NCBI GenBank assembly: GCA_945878795.1
Contig: CAMDWF010000031.1
Span: 1 to 13,063, forward strand
Length of the DNA stretch: 13,063 bases
Reading direction: 5' to 3'
From: Synechococcus sp. UW140
GTDB taxonomy: Bacteria > Cyanobacteriota > Cyanobacteriia > PCC-6307 > Cyanobiaceae
Shown: piece by piece, positions 6,123-13,063 of the stretch
Numbering within the stretch: position 1 is the stretch's first letter
How the letters are laid out: every line of letters starts with the position of its first letter
Notes under the pieces: model-generated
Databases searched by the model: none
Told to the model about the DNA's origin: nothing
Seen by the model: only the letters and a program-made list of their open reading frames with translations
Translations under genes and position numbers: made by a program

Positions 6123-6142
6123 GAACAGGAGATGAACAGGAC
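6121..6142. repeat. 11-bp tandem direct repeat at the start of the carbonic anhydrase-like gene
   Basis: ATGAACAGGAG (6121-6131) is followed by ATGAACAGGAC (6132-6142), with 10 of 11 bases identical. The first unit overlaps the gene's start codon, so the repeat duplicates the ribosome-loading region. It is probably a replication-slippage product that could alter expression. Confidence 0.6.
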
Positions 6143-6231
6143 CTGCGCCATTGTGGGTGTTCGTGCCGGGTGATACCGTCGCTGGGTCCCGTTGGTTCAG
6201 GACCCCATTGGTCCGGCAAACGGCGGCAAAA

Positions 6232-6303
6232 GGGTCGCTAGCTCAGCGGTAGAGCATTCGGCTTTTAACCGATTGGTCCTGAGTTCGAATCTCAGGCGAC
6301 CCA
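6232..6303 (+). tRNA. trnK: tRNA-Lys (anticodon UUU)
   Basis: All cloverleaf parts are visible. The acceptor arms are GGGTCGC (6232-6238) and GCGACCC (6296-6302), with discriminator A at 6303. The D-arm region is GCTCAGCGGTAGAGC. The anticodon loop is CTTTTAA with anticodon TTT at 6264-6266. The T-arm is CTGAG-TTCGAAT-CTCAG. The outermost anticodon-stem pair is a T-T mismatch. CCA is not encoded (ATAAAA follows), so it must be added after transcription. It is the only intact plus-strand gene here. Its T-loop uridine is a substrate position for the TrmFO encoded 1 kb away, but that holds for most tRNAs. Confidence 0.96.
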
Positions 6304-6310
6304 TAAAAAA

Positions 6311-6322
6311 GGTGGTACCACC
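6311..6322 (+). terminator. 12-bp perfect palindrome after tRNA-Lys, possible terminator
   Basis: GGTGGTACCACC is self-complementary. It is flanked by an A-run before (6304-6310) and GGTTTT after, so the tRNA transcript could form a short hairpin followed by a modest T-run. On the minus strand a six-base T-run follows directly, so it might equally end minus-strand transcripts. Confidence 0.45.
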
Positions 6323-6382
6323 GGTTTTCGGCGCCAAAATGGCGATGTCCGACGGGGCCGTGGTTGAGAAGCCAAAGCGGTT

Positions 6383-6840
6383 TTGAGCAAGCGATTCAGG
6401 GACATCTCCCACGCGATGGGTACACCTCAAGCCCTGCAGACCCTTGCCGGCTGGGTGGCCTCGATTCGAGGCGATGAGGCCAGCGTGGCCCCAGACCTAC
6501 TTGAACCGGCGGCTACAGGCCTGGGGCTGGGCCGATGCGGTGGCAGCGGGCACCACGGTCGAGTGCAAGATCGCCAAAGCAGCCTGGCCGGCAGCATGGG
6601 CATGGCGGACGCCCTGATCGAAGCACCCCGCGCCACGGGGGCGGGATCTTCTCCCCCATCCCCAGGCTGGGGCTGCTCGCCGATGAGCTGGATTTATTGA
6701 GCGCCAGCGCCGAGGTGAACTGGCAGCGGCTGGGGCCCTGCATCTTCGGCAACACCATCGCCGACACCGATCAGCTGATCACCTTGGTGGCCCGCGGCCA
6801 CTTTGCTGGTAGCGGCGCCAATCAGCCTGCCTGTAGCCAG
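6383..6840 (+). pseudogene. Frameshifted remnant of an unidentified protein gene
   Basis: No intact gene occupies this stretch, but plus-strand reading frames with strong GC3 codon use succeed one another. Frame 0 from about 6383 gives ISHAMGTPQALQTLAGWVAS. A shifted frame from about 6497 gives YLNRRLQAWGWADAVAAG, then TTVECKIAKAAWP. Frame 0 then resumes (MGMADALIEAPRATG). From about 6640, after a GGGGG run, a third frame gives IFSPIPRLGLLADELDLLSA, then EVNWQRLGPCIFGNTIADT and QLITLVARGHF. The last part has clearly protein-like composition with C/G-ending codons. Together it resembles one protein of about 150 residues broken by two or three frameshifts. I do not recognise the family. The remnant sits just downstream of tRNA-Lys, a common site of insertion and decay. 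Its 3' end overlaps the tail of the 6822-7445 gene in antisense. It could still be chance coding-like composition. Confidence 0.45.
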
Positions 6841-7445
6841 GGGTTGCCAACCGCTTTGCTGCACATTACAGTTTTGGCCTGATCCGGCCGCCGCCATAAC
6901 CTGATCCTCTGGCAACGACGGCGGCTGCTTCTGCTCCAGCGCCAGGCCATCGCCAACCCCAAGGCGGGGATAGGGGCCGGAACGGCAGTGGTTGACGATT
7001 GGGATGGTACGTATGCATAGCGGTAGGCCAGGGCCGGATCAAGGCTGTCCGGGCCGCTCAACTCATTGATCACTCCTACAACACTGAGATCGGCCAGGAC
7101 GGCGGCAAGCCCACCTCCACTGGCCAAGGGTGCCGGATCAAAGGCGTAGGCAAATAGGGGGCCGTTTTCAGTCGTACTAGCAGGAAAGCTGCCCAAGCCC
7201 AGTTGGTTATGGACTTGCTCGGCAAAGATACTTGCCAGGTTGATATCTCCCCACCAAGGCATGCTGACGAGGCTGAACAGCGATGGATCGCTATTATAGG
7301 ATCGCTCACTAATCAGCACATCAAAACTCGTGGCCTGGCCTTGAATTGGCGCCGTAATGCTGACTGCACTGGCTGGGGTAGTTGCGGCAAGCAGCGAAAT
7401 ACCCAGGCAAGCGGTGCGGCAGGCGGCAGAAGAAAAACGGAACAT
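6822..7445 (-). CDS. Secreted protein with VPAP (PEP-CTERM-like) C-terminal sorting signal
   Basis: This 207-residue protein starts with a clear signal peptide (residues 1-27, SLLAATTPASA before the cleavage point). The body (28-150) matches no domain I know; it includes DVLISERSYNSDPSLFSLVS and a Trp pair near residue 64. At 155-177 is VPAPIPALGLAMAWRWSRSS then RRR, the tripartite plan of cyanobacterial PEP-CTERM-like tails: a VPxP motif, a short hydrophobic stretch and an Arg cluster. Such tails are removed or handled by exosortase-type enzymes during surface sorting; no exosortase gene is in this window. In the proteins I know the chain ends within a few residues of the Arg cluster, whereas here about 25 more residues follow, read from sequence antisense to the pseudogene. 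A stop-loss or frameshift at the 3' end is likely. No Shine-Dalgarno sequence is visible. Confidence 0.65.
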   Translation of the reverse strand: MFRFSSAACRTACLGISLLAATTPASAVSITAPIQGQATSFDVLISERSYNSDPSLFSLVSMPWWGDINLASIFAEQVHNQLGLGSFPASTTENGPLFAYAFDPAPLASGGGLAAVLADLSVVGVINELSGPDSLDPALAYRYAYVPSQSSTTAVPAPIPALGLAMAWRWSRSSRRRCQRIRLWRRPDQAKTVMCSKAVGNPWLQAG

Positions 7446-7581
7446 CGCGTGTACAGGGGGACGGGAGGAATTGCCTTGGAGGCGACAAAAGCTGGACTGA
7501 TAGTTGAATTTGTTGCTATATTAATAGTGGTAGCATTGAGATCGGCGATCAGCTGGTAGCCTTGGGCTCGAAATAATGAAT

Positions 7582-7603
7582 GCCTGCCCTATATGGGCAT
7601 GGC
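7582..7603 (-). terminator. Weak hairpin after the giant exoprotein gene
   Basis: TGCCC (7585-7589) pairs with GGGCA (7595-7599) around TATAT. The stem extends to GCC/GGC with a one-base bulge. It lies 5 nt beyond the TAA at 7609. There is no strong T-run, only an AT-rich stretch, so termination is uncertain. Confidence 0.35.
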
Positions 7604-7608
7604 TAGAT

Positions 7609-10600
7609 TTAAACATACTGAAACTGCGAGAGGTTATTAAGAGCCAGCAATGTGCCGCTGCCGCTTAGTACCGCCCCTTGAATGAAACCGATCGTTTCGG
7701 GACTGCTACCAGCCAGCGGAGTATTGACGTTAATAAACAGGCCGCGATTGCCGCTATAACTGCCTGATTTAAGGCTGTAATTAACGGCGGCACCACTTAG
7801 CTGAATGCGATCACCACTGCCAAAATCGGTGATCCAGGCAAAATCTACAGCACCACTGCTGGTTGCAATGCCATCGTCATAGTAACGCCCGTTCCCATCA
7901 CCCAGCCAGAATAAATCATTGCCACCGTTGCCGCTGAGTTTGTCGATACTGCCACGCCCGCGTAGCGTCGATCCCGGCGCAATGCCATAGATATCCTCAT
8001 GGGCAATGCTGCCGATGATGAAGTCGTTGCCATCGGTGGGTATGCCCACACTCGGTTCCTTGATCACCAGGCTCAACGCTGCTCCCAGACTGACGCTGCG
8101 GGCGGCGTCGGCAAAGAATCCCAGCTGGATCGTTTCATCCCCTTCCAAAAGGGAATCGGCTGTAAAGCTCCGCATCAAGCTGTATTTGCCATCCGAACCC
8201 AGTACGCCAGCACCAGTCAGTTGGCCATCGCTGAGATCGGAGTTGCTGATCGAGCTGCCAAAAAGTTGCCAGTAAACAGGCGTACCTGCAGCAAGATTGG
8301 TGGTGGACAGTGCGTAGATCACACTACTGCCCTCATAGACCGTATTGGAACTTTGGGAAAAGGCATAGGTGGGGCTATCGGCAAGATCGTTGACCATCAA
8401 TCGCACGGCACGATCGAAGCTCAGTCCACCTTGGTCACTGACTCGAAGTTGAAGGTCGTAGTAGGGCTTGGTTTCGAAATCGGGGGAGCGGGTGATGCGA
8501 AGTTCGTTGTTGCGAATCGAAAAGGCAAGATTATCGCTAACTCCGGGCAGCAGTGAGAAGGTGTGGATCTGGCTGGTGTCAGGATCGGAGCAAGAGAGAT
8601 TGGCTACGATTGAATCGGCTGCGATGTTTTCATCAAATCTAGTTGATGAGATCGTCAACGCTGTCGGTACTTCATTGACATCCGCAACCCCAATGCCAAA
8701 CTGTGTGATTGCTCGCGAACCGTCAGCAGAGCCAGCCAACACATATAGGCCCTGGGTTGCTGCCGCTTCATAGTTGATCGCGCCGGCCACCCGCACGACG
8801 CCAGTCTCTGCATCGATGCTGAACAGACCACCTGCATAGGGGCTGCTGCCGCTGGCATCCGCCACTAGGGAGTAGTGAATTTGATTGGTAGTGGCATCGC
8901 CATCGCTAGCGCTGGCCCGCAGGCCTACCATTGTGCCAATTGCCGCGTTTTCGGAGACCTCATTGGCGGCCGGATCGATGTCTTCTGGCCTGCTGACGCC
9001 GTATTCATTGAGATCAGCCAGGCTTAATAACAACGTCGTTGCTACGGGCGATGATCCGGGCAGACTGCCATCGCTGGCGATCACCGATACTGAAAGACTT
9101 GCGCAGCTTTCGCGATCTAGATTTACCCCAGGCCGTAGGTAAAGAGATTGGCCGATCAGTTCGAAGGCCGCCGCATCGGCCCCGCCCAAGCTGAGTTGAT
9201 TGCTGCCGTAGACGTCATCGCTGATCACCACCTCAGCGACGCGGATTGGGATGGTGGTGGGAGTGTTCTCCGCCAACAGGATGGTGCTATTCACCAGGTT
9301 CACGGCCGTGGGTGCCCTGTTGCTGGTTAATAAGTTGAGATCAACCAGTAGCGGATCATGGTCTGAAGAGCGGTAGGGGTCGCTGGCATAGAAGCTACTG
9401 ATTTGGCTTGTTGACTTGAAATTAGTATTGTAATCAAGCACGACCGGTTCATCGGCATTGATGTGCCATTTATGGCTAGCACTTACCTGGTTGACGAGCG
9501 TATTACTAGCAAGGGCATGATCTAAAGAACCCCACTGGCCGTTGAACTGGAAGGAATAAGAGCTGGGGCCATAAAGCGATTGATAACCGCGGCTCGCCAG
9601 GATGGTGATTGGATCTTCCTGCAGGTAGGCATTGAGATCGCCGAGGATCAAGATGTCGGTATCGCCATTGCCGGTGGGATTGGTCGCCAACCAATTAGCC
9701 AGCTCGGCGGCGCCCCGGCTGCGGCTGCCGTTAGATAGGCCCTGGCCGTCGCCGGCATCCCCATCGCCGGTACCACCGGCACTACTCCCCTTGGACTTGA
9801 GGTGGGCAATCGCAGTGGTCAGGAATTCGGCTGTGGGGGCCCCTGCCGCCAAGCGTTCGAAACTGGCGGCCAGCACCGGTCGTTGCACCCGCGTCGATCC
9901 CTGGTCGAAACTGCCGCTCTGCAGGCTGGCGACGCTGCTGCCCGGCGCCAGTCGCACCCGGTCGTTGCGGTAGAGGTAGCCAACCGTGATCTCATCGCCG
10001 CCAAAAGCACCATTCGTATTAAGGCTGCTGACGCCTGGTTGCACAAAGCTCCAGAGGCTGGCGCCGGCCTGGCCATTGAGAGCATCCACCAGCTGGCCCA
10101 CGGCGCTGCCAACGCCGAAGCCATCATTCTCCATCTCTACGTAGCCCACGATGTCGGCTCCGAGCCCCAGGATCGCCGCTGTGGTTTTGGGCAGCTGGCG
10201 CTGGAATTCCAGCAGCGATTCGGCGCCGCGGCTGGTGGGGAAGCCGCCACCGCTGCCGTTGCCATTAAAGAAATTGAGCAGATTGAAGCTTGTCACCCGC
10301 AGGTTGCCACTAGGGGCCGGCGCTGGGGCGGTGCGGGGATTGCTGGCCGTGAAGTTGGCGCCAGTGCTGCTTTGCACCCGGTAGCCATCGAAGCGTTGAT
10401 CTAAAACTCCGTCGACGGCAGTAATGCTGTCACCGCCGCGCAGGGTATTACTGGCGCTGAGCGGATTGCCGCCACGGGCGTGAATTACAGTAGTAGGGTT
10501 CTGGCTACTGTTACCGTCGTCAAGAGTGATGTAATTATCTAGAAGATCAGCCAGATAAGCATTGTACCCAGACACGCTTGGTGCATTGTTCTGGCTGAAT

Positions 10601-13063
10601 GTGGTTAGTCGCCCGCCTGCAGAGAGACCCACCTCGCCATAACGCCCAAGCCCGAAGGTGTCGGTCACCACCAGGTCGCCATTGGCGGCGCTCAGTCTCA
10701 CCCGCATCCCCTCGTAGCGCTCCAGCTCGGTGGCATCCACCTGGGGCATGCTTACGCTGGCGGCCGTGGGCAGGGGGCTGGCGCCGAGGTCGCTCAGGTC
10801 AGCGATGGCGGTGAGTTGGGTCAGGCTGCTTGTGAGCGTGCTGCCGGTGATCCCCGATCCGCTGGTGGCCAGCTCTGCCACCAGGCCGCTCAGCCGCAGG
10901 CGCGTGCCGACGGCGCCGTTAAACAGGCCGCTTGGGTCGTACACAAAGATCCCCTCGGAGCTGGAGGGATCGCTGTCGGCGTCGCTGTCTTCCTCCTGCA
11001 GATAGAAGCCGTTCAAGCCTGTACTACCTGGGAAGCTGGCCACCACCACCCCCTCCACCGTGTGCCGCTGGTTCAGCAGGGGGCTGCTGCTGCCTTGGCC
11101 CTGGATGGTATGGATGGGGGTGAGGGTCGCGAATTGGTCGTTATCACTCACCAATACGGTTAAATCGTCCACCTGCAGCCCGTTGTAGGCGGCATCGCCG
11201 CTGCTCACCTGGCTACGGACCGTGCCGCTGTGGGTCGCGGCTTCCAGCAAGGAGTCGTCGATCGCCCGGATCGTGACGCTCAGGGGGCTGGTGTCGCTGA
11301 GCACCAAGCTAAGGCTGGAGCTGAACTGGAGGCCGTCGGCGCTCAGTTCAACCTGGCCGTCGGCAGTCAGGGTCACGGTCACGGCGCTGCTGGGGATCGT
11401 CGCCAGGCTGACGCTGACCGTGTCGGTGGCTTTGGGCTCGCCGCCCTCCGCCACGCTGGTATCGCTGCCGCTGGCCAGGATCCGCACGGCCGGCAGGGGA
11501 CTGGAGGAAACCCGCACCGCATCAATCGCCAGGCCATGGTCGGCGCCGGGTTGGTGGTCGGGATCCGACCAGCGCAGCCAGATCTCCTGGCCCGCAGCCA
11601 GGCCAAGCCCGGTGAGGGAACCGGAGATCTGGCGGCTGTTGGCGGCGAGATTGCCGTTGAGGCTGCTGGCGCTGCCACCGCTCTGCGGTGCGCTGAACCC
11701 CAGCTGGGGAGCAGTGTTCCAGGTGCCGCCACTGAAGCTGCTGCCGCCGAGGCGCCATTGCAGCTCCAAAGCCTGGGCGCTGGCGGCGCTGTTGCGCCAT
11801 TGCTCGCCGCGGTAGCTCAGGTAGAGCGTGTCGAGTTGGCGGCCGGTGTCGTTGTAGAAGCGTGCTCCCCACCAGAAGGCGCCGGCGGCGTCATTGGCGG
11901 AGCCCACCGATCCCAGGGCCCGATCGGTGGCGCCATCGCTACCAAAGCTATACATATTACCGGCTGTGTTGGTACCGCTGCTGGCCACCAAGCTGCTGCC
12001 GTTGCCGCTGCGGGCCGCATACCAACCGACGATTTGATTGTCGCTCCAATTGCTGCTGCCGCTGCTGATCAGGCTGTCAAAGTCTTGGCTGTAGGCACTG
12101 CTGAGCGCCAAGCTACCGACGGGAACGTAGGTGGCACCAAGGCTTAGCCAATCGCTGCGGAACTTTTGTAGGTTTTTGTCAAACCCTGCCTCGCTTTCTA
12201 GATCCTTGGAAATCACCCCATTGGCGTACCAGATGCTATCGCCGTTATCGCTGAGCACCTGCAGGCGGGTGCTGGCGCCCAGCGCATCTGGCACCGCCAC
12301 GATGGCCTCAAAGCTGCCGCTGCTTTGCAGAGCTGTGAGGTCCGCCTGGCGCAGCAACGGCGCATCGGCGGCATACCCACTCCAGCTGTAGAGGCGAAAA
12401 TCGGCCGGAGCGCTGCCCGTGGCCGCCCCGCTAGGGCCGGCGATGATCAGATAATCGCCGCTGCCATTGCGGTCGATGCTACGGATCCCCCGGCCGCCTA
12501 AATCGAGGCTGATCGGGTTGCCGAATTGGGCCGACCCGGCCGTGCCACCACCGCTGCTGATCAAGCTGGTGAAGTTGAGCACCGGAATGATCAGGGCCCG
12601 ATCGCGACTGGTCGTTGGGGTGGTGGGGGCGCGGAAGGCCAGGTAGGCGCTGTTGTTATCGGGCGCGATGCAGAGGCCCTCGATGTTGAAGCCGGCCACC
12701 TGTTCAGGCAAAACTCCTGGGGCGGCACTGGCGGCGAGGCCAAGCCGGTTGCCATTGGCCGCGTCCCAGGCGATCAGGTCGTCTTCCAGGTAGCGGTAAT
12801 CGCCCAGGAAACTGAGGCTGGCGCTGCTGCCATTACCGCTGAGGCTGGTGGCGAACAAGCGCTCCCGGTTGGTGCGGTCGGCGCCGCTGGCGTTGTTGCT
12901 GTGGGAGCCGAGCCAATAGAGGGTGTTGCCGAGGCGGGTGGAGGCCTCCAGATCGACTTCGCTGCTGCCTTCGAGGCCCAGGGAGCTGCTGAAATCAAAG
13001 CCAGCTACGGCCAATCCCGATTGGCTGCGGCTGTATAGACGCAGAATCTGATCTTCATCGTCG
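7609..13063 (-). CDS. Giant secreted DUF3616-ExeM/NucH endonuclease-cadherin protein, C-terminal 1817 codons (5' end beyond window)
   Basis: The frame is open through the right edge (first full codon at 13062), so the nominal TTG start at 13014 is not the true start. Domains by visible residue: 1 to about 300, DUF3616 (GLEGSSEVDLEASTRLGNT, YWLGSHSNN, RERLFAT, NIEGLCIAPD, DLGGRGIRSI). About 320-520, a lectin-like/LamG-like stretch ending LAIDAVRVSS. 525-640, Calx-beta-like. 645 to about 795, an OB-like domain usual before ExeM-type nucleases. 918-1246, endonuclease/exonuclease/phosphatase fold with FNLLNFF, VEMEND (E976/E978), HLKSKG (H1087), GDLNAY (D1142, N1144), SLDHAL (D1181, H1182) and SDHDP (D1234, H1235). 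All catalytic motifs are intact. 1250-1560, cadherin-like repeats (VADVNE, VNDLAD). 1560-1670, a second Calx-like domain. 1672-1817, TDGNDFIIG, GNGGNDLFWLGDGNG and DFAWITDFGSGDRIQLSG to the end, a C-terminal domain typical of picocyanobacterial exoproteins, probably type I secretion. It likely degrades extracellular DNA. Only three cysteines occur in this part. Confidence 0.9.
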   Translation of the reverse strand, partial: DDEDQILRLYSRSQSGLAVAGFDFSSSLGLEGSSEVDLEASTRLGNTLYWLGSHSNNASGADRTNRERLFATSLSGNGSSASLSFLGDYRYLEDDLIAWDAANGNRLGLAASAAPGVLPEQVAGFNIEGLCIAPDNNSAYLAFRAPTTPTTSRDRALIIPVLNFTSLISSGGGTAGSAQFGNPISLDLGGRGIRSIDRNGSGDYLIIAGPSGAATGSAPADFRLYSWSGYAADAPLLRQADLTALQSSGSFEAIVAVPDALGASTRLQVLSDNGDSIWYANGVISKDLESEAGFDKNLQKFRSDWLSLGATYVPVGSLALSSAYSQDFDSLISSGSSNWSDNQIVGWYAARSGNGSSLVASSGTNTAGNMYSFGSDGATDRALGSVGSANDAAGAFWWGARFYNDTGRQLDTLYLSYRGEQWRNSAASAQALELQWRLGGSSFSGGTWNTAPQLGFSAPQSGGSASSLNGNLAANSRQISGSLTGLGLAAGQEIWLRWSDPDHQPGADHGLAIDAVRVSSSPLPAVRILASGSDTSVAEGGEPKATDTVSVSLATIPSSAVTVTLTADGQVELSADGLQFSSSLSLVLSDTSPLSVTIRAIDDSLLEAATHSGTVRSQVSSGDAAYNGLQVDDLTVLVSDNDQFATLTPIHTIQGQGSSSPLLNQRHTVEGVVVASFPGSTGLNGFYLQEEDSDADSDPSSSEGIFVYDPSGLFNGAVGTRLRLSGLVAELATSGSGITGSTLTSSLTQLTAIADLSDLGASPLPTAASVSMPQVDATELERYEGMRVRLSAANGDLVVTDTFGLGRYGEVGLSAGGRLTTFSQNNAPSVSGYNAYLADLLDNYITLDDGNSSQNPTTVIHARGGNPLSASNTLRGGDSITAVDGVLDQRFDGYRVQSSTGANFTASNPRTAPAPAPSGNLRVTSFNLLNFFNGNGSGGGFPTSRGAESLLEFQRQLPKTTAAILGLGADIVGYVEMENDGFGVGSAVGQLVDALNGQAGASLWSFVQPGVSSLNTNGAFGGDEITVGYLYRNDRVRLAPGSSVASLQSGSFDQGSTRVQRPVLAASFERLAAGAPTAEFLTTAIAHLKSKGSSAGGTGDGDAGDGQGLSNGSRSRGAAELANWLATNPTGNGDTDILILGDLNAYLQEDPITILASRGYQSLYGPSSYSFQFNGQWGSLDHALASNTLVNQVSASHKWHINADEPVVLDYNTNFKSTSQISSFYASDPYRSSDHDPLLVDLNLLTSNRAPTAVNLVNSTILLAENTPTTIPIRVAEVVISDDVYGSNQLSLGGADAAAFELIGQSLYLRPGVNLDRESCASLSVSVIASDGSLPGSSPVATTLLLSLADLNEYGVSRPEDIDPAANEVSENAAIGTMVGLRASASDGDATTNQIHYSLVADASGSSPYAGGLFSIDAETGVVRVAGAINYEAAATQGLYVLAGSADGSRAITQFGIGVADVNEVPTALTISSTRFDENIAADSIVANLSCSDPDTSQIHTFSLLPGVSDNLAFSIRNNELRITRSPDFETKPYYDLQLRVSDQGGLSFDRAVRLMVNDLADSPTYAFSQSSNTVYEGSSVIYALSTTNLAAGTPVYWQLFGSSISNSDLSDGQLTGAGVLGSDGKYSLMRSFTADSLLEGDETIQLGFFADAARSVSLGAALSLVIKEPSVGIPTDGNDFIIGSIAHEDIYGIAPGSTLRGRGSIDKLSGNGGNDLFWLGDGNGRYYDDGIATSSGAVDFAWITDFGSGDRIQLSGAAVNYSLKSGSYSGNRGLFINVNTPLAGSSPETIGFIQGAVLSGSGTLLALNNLSQFQYV

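Noticed and set aside
4932..6173. 413-codon open frame on the plus strand
   Set aside because: It runs antisense to trmFO, psbY and the carbonic anhydrase-like gene, all of which have clear family motifs. The translation has no domain and arises from high GC content.
11230..12147. 305-codon open frame on the plus strand, and other long plus-strand frames over 7999-13038
   Set aside because: They are antisense to the continuous domains of the giant exoprotein. Their Ala/Gly-rich translations show no motifs.
12960..13014. TTG at 13014 as the start of the giant protein
   Set aside because: The frame continues upstream to the edge with DUF3616-like sequence (DDEDQILRLYS), so the gene starts outside the window.
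1..13063. HIP1 (GCGATCGC) cyanobacterial repeats, insertion sequences, CRISPR arrays, prophage genes
   Set aside because: I scanned by eye and saw no GCGATCGC, no transposase or phage protein motifs, and no spaced repeats.

Overview
The window looks like a high-GC, alpha-type unicellular cyanobacterium (Synechococcus/Cyanobium group). The reasons are a photosystem II peptide gene (psbY), a carotenoid cis-trans isomerase (crtH), the folate-dependent tRNA methyltransferase TrmFO, and a very large Ca-binding exoprotein ending in a C-terminal domain I associate with picocyanobacterial secreted proteins. The genus is an inference. Every protein gene I can support lies on the minus strand. Only a tRNA-Lys gene and a broken gene remnant read on the plus strand.

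Layout by coordinate. 1-480 is the N-terminal third of crtH, running off the left edge. Its start codon abuts a perfect 13-bp inverted repeat (481-533). 551-1372 and 1505-2257 are tandem genes for DUF2382 (YsnF/AvaK-type) putative stress proteins with different N-terminal parts. 2258-2735 is a gene-free spacer that ends in a strong rho-independent terminator. That terminator serves 2736-3662, a signal-peptide protein with an octapeptide repeat, one membrane segment and a C-terminal SH3-like domain. 3888-5258 trmFO and 5258-5380 psbY overlap by one base (TGATG). 5550-6122 is a gamma-class carbonic anhydrase-like hexapeptide-repeat protein. 6232-6303 is tRNA-Lys(UUU). 6383 to about 6840 is a frameshifted plus-strand remnant. 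6822-7445 is a secreted protein with a VPAP-type (PEP-CTERM-like) sorting tail. 7609-13063 is the 3' part (1817 codons visible) of a giant secreted protein: DUF3616, a lectin-like stretch, Calx-beta, an OB-like region, an ExeM/NucH endonuclease, cadherin-like repeats and a C-terminal secretion/Ca-binding domain.

How they fit. The left and centre hold housekeeping and photosynthesis functions: carotenoid isomerisation, a photosystem II subunit, tRNA T-loop methylation and a possible CO2-related enzyme, interrupted by a stress-protein pair. The right third is an accessory cell-surface/secretome region with two exported proteins of different export logic (PEP-CTERM-like and type I-like) next to gene decay at a tRNA. 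I found no CRISPR array, insertion sequence, prophage or complete novel defence system. The most unusual items are the hairpin abutting the crtH start, the DUF3616-endonuclease exoprotein, the octapeptide/SH3 membrane protein and the decayed gene beside tRNA-Lys.
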